A stretch of 60,000 bases of DNA from Tubulanus polymorphus (taxonomy: Eukaryota > Nemertea > Palaeonemertea > Tubulaniformes > Tubulanidae). Both the position numbers and the translations under genes were made by a program. The notes below the pieces were generated by a model. The model worked only from the letters and a program-made list of their open reading frames with translations. It was not told the DNA's origin and made no database searches. Location: positions 5,655,600 through 5,715,599 of the forward strand of contig NC_134036.1 of NCBI RefSeq assembly GCF_964204645.1, given 5' to 3'. Of the stretch, positions 52,701-60,000 are shown in pieces. Position 1 is the stretch's first letter. Each line of letters begins with the position of its first letter.

Positions 52701-55700
52701 CGCCTCGGACGTATGCACGGATTCATCAAAGCGTATGTATCGGTGGTTTTCTAGGGGATTCGAACTTAAGTTTGTGTTTTAAGATTTGTAAGGCAAATTC
52801 ATCGGCGGATCAATTTTTGCAGTATATTTCGCGTATTTCGCACATCGTATATTTTCAGGGCCGACCTTAAGAGTAGTATAGGCCTACGCTGGCCTGTATG
52901 AAGGAATCGGACTTTAGGCTATTATCAAAATCGAATTAGGCCTCTCTTATAACGACCTGCTCGTCGATATATTTCAGGAGATGTCAGTCGGTTAAATACG
53001 AAGGTCCCGACTCGTGCGCCAAACCGAAACCGGGCGACCGATTCTACTTCGACTCGGCTACCGGTCAGTGTTCATCGTTCCAGTACAACGGATGCGGCAA
53101 ACCGAAACGACGCGATAATATCTTCCACAGTTTAGAATTGTGCCAGTCATTCTGTATCGAGTAAGTGGAGTCTTTTTCGAAGCCTCGAGTGAAGAAGTGT
53201 AAGATTCTTAGTTAATACGAGGTTATATGCTCAGAGAAAGTGTCACACCACGGCTAACGCGGAAGAGCCTTGGAACCTATAGCGTGTATTACGTCATCAG
53301 TTTTTGCGTAGTAATTATTGACCCTTTTGGGCTAGGTAACGGTCGTTATACACACGATGGTGGCCGTCTTGCAACAGTTTTTCAAAGGCGTCTAATATCT
53401 TCTTGATTCATACCATCTTGTTTCGCGTACTATTAAAACATGCCTTTGTCATATTTAAAGATTTTAAAAAATGCATTTTTTTATTTTATTTCGCGTGCCC
53501 TGAGAGCATTGTCATATCGAAACAAAAATAGCGGGGAAAAATCAACTTATATCCTATCAAAAAATTTATTTCGGGTATTCCTTAAGGAATTCCCTAACAT
53601 AATTAGTTCCCTCGAAATCCAATGACGTGATACCAAACAGATCGACTGGACAAAAACAATCGTCCGATTATTTAAGCATGTAATGAAATGAGAAGCTAAA
53701 TGTTAATTTCCATTCATCTAAGTTTGCCGGCGAAGATCGGAGCTTGTAAAATCGAACTGGAAGACGACCCCGAAGACGACGTCGAGGTGGACGGCGATAA
53801 TGACGTCACCGTCGGATCGTGTAAGTAGTGACATGACGCAATCGGTTCCGTTACAATATTGGTTCCATATATTGAATGAGATACAGTGAATTCGGGAAAA
53901 AATCGAAACGAAATATATTTATAACGAAATAAGCGCCGATATTCACAACTGTTATCGTTGTTTTTACACGTCACTATTTTTTGACGGAAAATTCCATCGG
54001 AATATCGTACGATTTGAAAACCTATCTTACGATCTTTACAAGACAATTATTGTTTTGTATCTATAATGCTCATTTCTAGGTGAACAGATGAAGCAAAGCT
54101 TGAAGGAACACAGGAAAAAAGTCGCCGAAATGCGTCGAACTAACCGTCTGAAACGCATGCACGGATTCATCAAAACGTATGTGTTAGCTTTTTTTAATAC
54201 ACATTATCTATGAACCCTCTCTCCACGAACGAGAGAACCCCTCTCCTCACAGCTGTAGCGGGAGAGCAGCGAGTAGAACAGTCACAATAGGTTCTCGGTG
54301 AACCCTCTCTCCTCACAGCTGTAGCGGGAGAGCAGCGAGTGGAACAAACGCAATAGGTTCTCGGTGAACCTCTCTCCTCACAGCTGTGGCGGGAGAGCAG
54401 CGAGTACAACAGCCGCAATAAGTTCCCGATGAACCCCCTCTCCGTACAGCTGTAGCTAGAGAACAGCGAGTAGAACAGACGCAATAGGTTGTCGGTGAAC
54501 CCCTCTCCTCACAGCTGTAGCGGGAGAGCAGCGAGTAGAACAGGCACAATATGTTCTCAATGAAGCTCTCCACACAGCTGTAGCGAAAGAACGGCGAGTA
54601 GAACAGACGCAATAGGTTCTCGGAGAACCCCTCTCTTCACAGCTGTAGCGGGAGAGCAGCGAGAAGAACAGACCCAAAAGGTTCTCGGTGAACCGCCTCT
54701 TATCACAGCTGTAGCGGGCGAGCAGCGAGCACAACAGGGGACACAATCAGTTCCCATGTTCGTGCAAATTACGCCAAGGTTAAAACCTATTTTCTTTTTG
54801 TTTCTATCAGGAGATGCGAGGCTGATAAATTCGAAGGTACCGCCGACTCGTGCGCGAAACCGAAACCCGGCGACCGATTCCACTTCGACTCGGCTACCGG
54901 TCAGTGTTCTTCGTTCCAGTACAAAGGATGCGGCAAACCGAAACGAAACGACAACATTTTCCCTGATATGGAATTATGCAAATCTTTCTGTATCGAGTAA
55001 GTCCTTTCTCATAAGGCCATTTTACGTAGACTCAATTCATTCGCTATAAACAATGATTCCTAGATTCCAGCTGCGATTATTTCGTCACCACTAATTATTT
55101 TCTAAAGGTTGCCGGAGAAGATCGAAGCTTGCCACCTCGAATTAACCGACGATCCCGAAAACGACGTCGATGATGGCGACAATGACGTCACCGTCGGATC
55201 GTGTAAGTACATCAACGACATCTACAAAACCTTTTTTATGAACTTTGCAAAGTGGATCGAAGGATATTTTGAATATCAAGATTTGCCAAAAGAGTGTTCA
55301 TTCAAAATGTTTACTTGACTATCATCCACTTAGAAAAAAATGTCTTCCTATCAATGATAGGACATTTGTTAAACTACTGGTTAAGAGCTCTAGAGCGTGC
55401 TTGTGCAGTTTGTACAGCCACCGTCGACTAGTTCGCCATCTATCGGAAAATTAGGTCATAAGGTCAGTCATCTGAGAGTTGACCAAGACGTAACCTATCG
55501 GCTTTCTTCGTCACACCCACGTGACAAATATGGTGAAATCAACACAAATGGCAAATCTTCTCACAACCGCAAAACTAGACCGTATATTTATGTTCGTTTT
55601 ATCTAGATAAATTTCGTATTTATGTTTTCTTACTTCTATTTTGAAGGCGACGAAATGCGCAAAAGCTTGCAGGAACACTACAAGAAACTGCGGGAAAGAC

Positions 55701-55807
55701 GGCGCGCTAACCGACGAAACGGCAAACGCGGAGCGAACGTCGGCAAATCTGACGACGAACGTCGCGGAAAAGGAAAAGGCAAAGGCAATGGCAAACGCAG
55801 GGAATAG
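49767..55807 (+). CDS. Secreted modular protein with three Kunitz-like domains and acidic/basic linkers (11 exons)
   Basis: Assembled from splice sites; the 1311-nt CDS stays in frame across 11 exons: 49767-49793, 51589-51686, 51842-52027, 52304-52398, 52648-52732, 52978-53160, 53723-53820, 54080-54176, 54811-54996, 55108-55202 and 55647-55807. The product is 436 residues. Residues 1-19 (MKFTRMFIAVALIAVIAAA) form a signal peptide. Three modules follow, each made of a Kunitz-like domain (44-102, 166-223, 292-350 approx.; FQY.GCGKP and NxF core kept), an acidic segment (LP.K.EAC...DDVTVGS) and a basic segment (C[DE][QE]M, Arg/Lys rich). Each Kunitz domain has longer loops than BPTI and Ala at the P1 position after the second Cys, so trypsin inhibition is unlikely. 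Each module has two extra Cys. The last basic segment ends in a GKGKGKGNGKRRE tail. Intron phases repeat 2,2,1, so the module is a duplicated three-exon cassette. The role is unknown; matrix protein, defence protein or inhibitor are all possible. Confidence 0.85.
51262..51334 (-). repeat. Dispersed intronic repeat, copy 1 (minus orientation)
   Basis: The reverse complement aligns without gaps over 73 bases to 55386-55458, with roughly four in five bases the same. It lies in intron 1 of the Kunitz-like gene. It includes CCACTAGATGGCGC (51274-51287), which fits the CTCF core consensus. Confidence 0.6.
51274..51287 (+). promoter_or_regulatory. CTCF-core-like site
   Basis: CCACTAGATGGCGC matches all 14 positions of the core CCASYAGRKGGCRS known for vertebrate CTCF. 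It lies in intron 1 of the Kunitz-like gene, inside a dispersed repeat. Binding is inferred only. Confidence 0.35.
54212..54755. repeat. Minisatellite, eight units of about 65 bp, in intron 8 of the Kunitz-like gene
   Basis: The core CACAGCTGTAGCGGGAGAG recurs with its AGCTGT at 54251, 54317, 54382, 54448, 54513, 54576, 54641 and 54707. Units are 63-66 bp and differ by point changes and small indels. Each unit ends near GCAATAGGTTCTCGGTGAAC. Long minus-strand frames across it arise from the repeat and are not genes. Confidence 0.9.
55386..55458 (+). repeat. Dispersed intronic repeat, copy 2 (plus orientation)
   Basis: Partner of the repeat in intron 1, here in intron 10. Shared landmarks are GCTTGT.CAGTTTG, TCGACTAGT.CGCCATCTA and GGAAAATTAGGTCA. 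The opposite orientations and the two separate introns suggest a short mobile or dispersed element rather than cassette duplication. Confidence 0.6.
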
Positions 55808-58014
55808 AGCGATGAACGTTTTTTTTTTCAAATATCTTTAGGGTTAAGATGATAATACCACCTTTTGACGCGATTACTTTCTCAACGATAGATCATCCGA
55901 ATACTTTGAAAATCTACGTGGAGTTTTACACCGTAGAATAGCCTCGACAAATAATGGCTAATTATACGCACATGTTATCGCTTAATCTTCTTAAATTGTG
56001 TCCAAAAGCGCGCGTAATGTTTTAGTCCAAAACTAACAGACCCAATATCTGTTACATATGCTCTACGTAATTTCGCACGCACATTATCAGGTTCTTAAGA
56101 TAAAAACCCACTATCTACAGATAAAAAGAATTTAAAAACCAGAATTTATTTATTCGATCTAGAATATATAGAATACACGACGTTTCGATCTTACCCTAGA
56201 GATCATCGTCGTTCTGTTTTTTAAATTATTTTTATCTGTAGATAGTGGGTTTTTATCTTATCATCCGTTCACCACGTTTGAGTGTGGTTATCGTTCTATC
56301 GGCTTCTTCCTTACGTATCTATTTGTTTCGCAAGGTTTTGCATTTTACATATAAACAGCGATTTTTCCTAAAATAGTTATTCCTTTACATTCGGCGATAG
56401 TTTTTACTCGTTATACGCACGCGAATGGTAAAACGAAACACAATACGCGGCGCCACATTACGGGCCGGAAAAAAATTGATAAACAGCTTTTCAGCATTAC
56501 GAGATCGTATATGCTATGTTTACCTTCGGCGATAGACGAAAACGTAAACAGGTTTAATTGCCAATTCATGATTTAAAAATGTTTATGAATTTAAATTCCT
56601 CACTGAACAAAATGATGCATAATGAAGGTAGATATATTCATTATTACCGAATTAACGGGTCAAAACGTCGCACGGAGAGCATGTGTGTGTGTGTGACACT
56701 AATAGGGTCCAATGACGCATCTAGGGAGATTATTGAAACCCGTTCAAGTCCATCCAATTAATTGAGGAGTGCCTTTTTTATTTTGAAACTAGCTAAAATT
56801 GGTCTATTTCAGCGCTCCCTACATCTATCGTTGAGTAGAAAATACGCCAAATTACTGGATCACTTCTTATAAAACAACCGAAATTCAAACTTTACGTAGA
56901 AACAATATAGTAATTCTTATTTATTCCAAGCGCCAGTGACGAACTTATACGAATTCGTTCATCGAATTTAACGTTTTATCTCCTGAACTTACCTGTAATC
57001 TTTCGGTTTCGTCCCGATAAGAGGCACGAATTCTATCGGGCATCCATTTTGAATTATCGCCATCTGCAATGTAAAAAAAATTACGTAAAATTAAAGTTGT
57101 CTGATTTAGAGCTTAGATACCCATTTTAACCCTCGAGTGCTTCACCCCTGGAAATGTAAAACACATTTTATTTGTCTACGTCTATAGCTGTATACAGCGC
57201 TGATTCAGTATCAATTTCGAATGATTTGATTTGAGAAAAAAAAAATATATGTGTACATCAGGTTATAGATGATTGGTTAAAATGCTCAATTTATGGCCAC
57301 ATATACCTGTCGCCATCTATCATGAAAACTATGTGCTAAGTGTCAACCTATGTGGACATTCGAAAACCCCTGATAATTTTGTCACAAAACTGTCACAATT
57401 CTATACGGCCACGTCGCAAAAATATGAAAACATCTCACAAATGGTGATGAATAAACGGGTTGACGGATTGATAAACCTTGAGATAACGGTGTTGTCTATT
57501 CTAGAGAAAAAATCTAGGAAGTGCGTTACATGTTTGTACATTGTTTCAAGGGCTATCCTAGTATCACGGAAATAAGTAATTTTCTTATTTTTGTTCCACT
57601 ATTTCAAGGATCTGATTTACCAATTTCTTGTCCACTATGAATTTTGGCGTTAAACCACAATTGTATTAACGACATGTTTAAAGTTCATTACGGTATCGAC
57701 ACGGAAGTCACGGGCAGAGCATGACTTTCAAAATGCAGTACGAAACAAGTTCTTCGTGTACAAAGGCGTAGACTGTAATAAATATGCACAAATCAATTAC
57801 CGCTGTTGTGTCTTTTATGAATTGAGTTCAGGTTATGGGTTGCCGCTGTCATATGACCAGGGTGCCTCCGATGTCAGACAGCCCCCTACCTCACCCCCCC
57901 CCCTCCTCCGACTATAGATAGATAAAGTAGAGAGTCGTTAAGTGGTTGCTGACTCTACTCCTAACTTACAAGGTCTTCCGCTGTACGTACATCGGTTGGG
58001 TGCCTCTGCCTTAA
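55808..58014. other. 3' flank of the Kunitz-like gene, no gene seen
   Basis: Apart from the foldback element, this holds a short GT run near 56,683, two minus-strand AGATGGCG octamers (57058-57065 and 57311-57318) and a C-rich tract near 57,892-57,905. A plus frame at 57,273-57,575 has no ATG and no recognisable domain. No AATAAA was spotted soon after the Kunitz stop. Confidence 0.5.
56096..56260. repeat. Foldback element: 49-bp inverted repeat
   Basis: The left arm 56096-56144 and right arm 56212-56260 are reverse complements with 47 of 49 positions matching (GATAAAAACCCACTATCTAC core). They flank a 67-nt centre containing ACGACGTTTCGATC and GATCATCGTCG, which can itself pair. The layout fits a non-autonomous foldback or MITE-like insertion. 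No clear target-site duplication was identified. Confidence 0.75.
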
Positions 58015-58335
58015 TTAGGCGTGTAATGAATGATCACGAGCCCCCAGACCTCTATCTCTGACCCGAACCCTGAGAACGATTTGTTTCATTGTCGTCGGTT
58101 GAGAAGTTGAAGAGCTCCCGACATCTTCGATTTCGGGGACGTCGTTGCCTATACGCAATACGTGCTGAACGCAGACTGTTATCCGTTTGTCGTCTAGAGG
58201 AATCAGCTTCTCAACAGAACTGAGATTTGTGCTATATTTTTCGAAGATAACAAGTTTGCCATCGGCTATACCATGATGAAAAGCATAAGCCCGGAAAACA
58301 AAATCTTTTGCCACGTACCACATTTTCGAAGTACC
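58015..58335 (-). CDS. Possible minus-strand exon, unrecognised
   Basis: A minus-strand frame of about 106 codons runs down from a fair splice acceptor (TTACTTGCAG just above 58335). It reads KMWYVAKDFVFRAYAFHHG and later GSSSTSQPTT. Its composition is more protein-like than nearby random frames. I recognise no domain, see no second exon, and cannot rule out chance. Confidence 0.25.
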   Translation of the reverse strand, partial: GTSKMWYVAKDFVFRAYAFHHGIADGKLVIFEKYSTNLSSVEKLIPLDDKRITVCVQHVLRIGNDVPEIEDVGSSSTSQPTTMKQIVLRVRVRDRGLGARDHSLHA

Positions 58336-58659
58336 CTGCAAGTAAGTCGGGATGCATTTATGTGGGTCAAAAGGTGACGATCTTAGCGGCCCATCTCCTC
58401 AAAACTTTGAAAGCGCTGTGATTTTACTACAAAAGAACTTGAACTTATCATCCGTGAAAACCCCATAGTTCGGAATTAAAAACATATGAGCATTCTGTAT
58501 GATAAACATAAGCACGAAGGAGGATTTCCCAGGAAATTCCCAGGATTTCTGAGGCGAAATATACACCGGAATTCCTCGGTGCTAACGGGTCAAGAATACT
58601 AGCTGACCTGCTTCGTGTTCATGAGATACATTTTCTAATCTTTCTACATTTCTACAGAC

Positions 58660-59053
58660 GTTTTGAATTATTATATTATGGCTCGTGCGTTACTAGCCGG
58701 AACGACGTGTTCTATGTAAGCGCGGTACATTAGCAAAATGATAAAAAACATCATATGATATGTGATATCAGGCGAACTCGAACGTTGCGAATTAATTTGA
58801 ACATTTTTAAAACATAATTGGACGTGGATATTTTCGACCGTTGGAAACATAAAACTGAAAATTCCAGCACAGATCCACGTTCGAGACAGAGCGAACACTC
58901 ATTAGAGCTAGAAAAAATAGTTGCATTCTAAAACTGATGAGTGAAGCAAACAATAAACTTCATGAGTAAGATATGTATTATTTATTTGAACTCGCGTATA
59001 GCAGTCTAAGATCTGTGGCCAACAGAACGAATGTCATTCCTCGCATCGTGTTG
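58660..59053 (+). promoter_or_regulatory. Diverged upstream block of copy G
   Basis: Short matches to the array's upstream block persist: GTGCGTTACTAG at about 58,685, GACGTGTTCTATG, and AACATTTTTAAAACATAATTGGACGTGGATATT at about 58,799 (cited as a landmark; the aligned core is TAATTGGACGTGGATATT). Because G is diverged, these survivors are the best candidates for functional promoter elements. Confidence 0.4.
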
Positions 59054-60000
59054 ATGTTGTTCGGTATGGAACAGCGACTGAGAGCGATGTTTATAGCGTC
59101 GCTGATCGTCTGTCAAGTTCGCATCGCGCGCGCTGATCGCGCAGACTCTATCGAGGAATCGTCTGTGACGGTAAGTTCGTCTTGTAACAACACGTGGTAC
59201 CCGCTAGATTCTACGTCCGGTTACATCGTTTCACCGAATTACCCTTCGTTAACGCGCGGTGTTGAATGTCGTTGGTTCCTCAACAGCTCTTTACCGGGAA
59301 CTTTTCACGTTCGAATTTACCACGACATCGAGCTTTCAATATTCTGTACGGACAGCTACATTCTCATCGACGAGTCTGATAACCGATTGTGCGGCGATGG
59401 AAAACATGAAATCCGCCGTAACGATTCGATCCCGTTGATTTTTAGGAGTAACGTCGATGGTGCGCGAGGTAGTCGGGTTTATGTCGTATATCGCCACGAA
59501 CGAAGCCGATTGAGAATCAGCCACGACTGTTCACGAAATCTTCGATTGAATAAACTCTACTCGTCAAACGGATATAAATTCCAAATAACAATATTACGTA
59601 ATTGCGGGCTTTTTTTCGAATGGACAGGATTATCACATAATTATGGGATGAATCTCACATTTATTCAGCTGATTTTACAATCATACCCTGCATATCAACC
59701 TGCGACCATTGTAATCCATGGCGGATGGAACAGCAGCAGTGAACCTATAGCTCTTATACGGGAACAAACCGGACATCCACCATCGTCATTTTATACTTAT
59801 ACAAATAAAGCCATTATCTCCTCGCTCCATCGCTCAATGGGCTTTCGATCACAACTTCTAATTCAAACGTACAAAATATCAGATTGGAACGTCTCTAATC
59901 CGTTGATTCAGATCTCTAATAACGAGTCGGGAGTGCTCATTCCCGATGACAACAGTTTACACGTAATAACTCGATCGAAACACTTACACTGCTGGTCTAT
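59054..60000 (+). CDS. Receptor copy G (3' partial), exon 1 only
   Basis: An open frame from ATG 59054 to the window edge (315 codons) begins MLFGMEQRLRAMFIASLIVC, the family signal peptide. A CUB module with NYPSLTRGVECRW and the CGDGKHEIRRNDS stretch follows, then a diverged second CUB-like module (about 59,520-59,870). The shared block DWNVSNPLIQISNNESG comes next and continues into HLHCWS at the edge. Like F, it is a diverged paralogue flanked by blocks matching the other copies. It is separated from F by about 10.8 kb holding the Kunitz gene. The rest of the gene must lie beyond the window. Confidence 0.9.
   Translation, partial: MLFGMEQRLRAMFIASLIVCQVRIARADRADSIEESSVTVSSSCNNTWYPLDSTSGYIVSPNYPSLTRGVECRWFLNSSLPGTFHVRIYHDIELSIFCTDSYILIDESDNRLCGDGKHEIRRNDSIPLIFRSNVDGARGSRVYVVYRHERSRLRISHDCSRNLRLNKLYSSNGYKFQITILRNCGLFFEWTGLSHNYGMNLTFIQLILQSYPAYQPATIVIHGGWNSSSEPIALIREQTGHPPSSFYTYTNKAIISSLHRSMGFRSQLLIQTYKISDWNVSNPLIQISNNESGVLIPDDNSLHVITRSKHLHCWS

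Noticed and set aside
54194-54883. Four overlapping minus-strand frames of 96-108 codons
   Set aside because: They are translations of the 65-bp minisatellite; the repeat length is not a multiple of three in most units, giving overlapping frames.
57273-57575. 100-codon plus frame
   Set aside because: No ATG start, no domain, AT-rich flanks, no splice signals that would make it an exon.
1-60000. CRISPR arrays, rRNA, tRNA or insertion sequences
   Set aside because: Nothing of this kind was recognised on reading; the content is animal nuclear DNA. A tRNA scan was not possible here.

Overview
The window looks like nuclear DNA of an invertebrate animal. Genes have spliceosomal introns with GT-AG and some GC-AG borders, AATAAA polyadenylation signals follow the stops, and the encoded domains are animal ones: CUB, C-type lectin, LDL-receptor class A, leucine-rich repeats, a rhodopsin-type 7TM and Kunitz. 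The closest known receptor architecture I can name is GRL101 of the snail Lymnaea (LDLa + LRR + 7TM, type C LGR), so a lophotrochozoan such as a mollusc is my best guess. The species cannot be told from this sequence.

From 1 to about 48.2 kb lie six head-to-tail copies (called A-F here, all on +) of one very large receptor gene. A seventh copy (G) starts at 59,054 and runs off the end. Each gene has three exons. Exon 1 (1230 nt) carries the signal peptide and the first CUB-like modules. Exon 2 (about 1330 nt) carries more CUB modules and the first half of a C-type lectin domain. Exon 3 (about 3.27 kb, uninterrupted) carries the rest of the lectin domain, a second degenerate lectin-like domain, six LDLa repeats, LRRs, an RXFP-like hinge, 7TM and a short tail. 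A full product is about 1940 residues. C, D and F are open throughout; A is open but its exon 1 lies outside the window. B has a frameshifting 8-bp deletion in exon 2. E has a 171-nt in-frame deletion in exon 1.

A and C are near-identical, and B, D and E are near-identical. F and G are more diverged in their ligand-facing segments but share blocks that match even at silent positions. Spacers between copies are paralogous too, and differ by a few large deletions. This is a recently expanded array with signs of dimer duplication and gene conversion.

Between F and G (48.2-59.0 kb) lies an unrelated eleven-exon gene (49,767-55,807) that I assembled from splice sites. It encodes a predicted secreted 436-residue protein. 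Three Kunitz-like domains alternate with acidic and strongly basic segments, and each module is encoded by a repeated three-exon cassette. An intron of this gene holds an eight-copy 65-bp minisatellite. The surrounding DNA holds a 49-bp inverted repeat, a dispersed intronic repeat and a cluster of AGATGGCG (CTCF-core-like) sites.

The receptors plausibly sense extracellular ligands or pathogens through the CUB/lectin/LDLa ectodomain and signal through the 7TM. Ligand and coupling are unknown. All of them lack the acidic residue of the D/E-R-Y motif.
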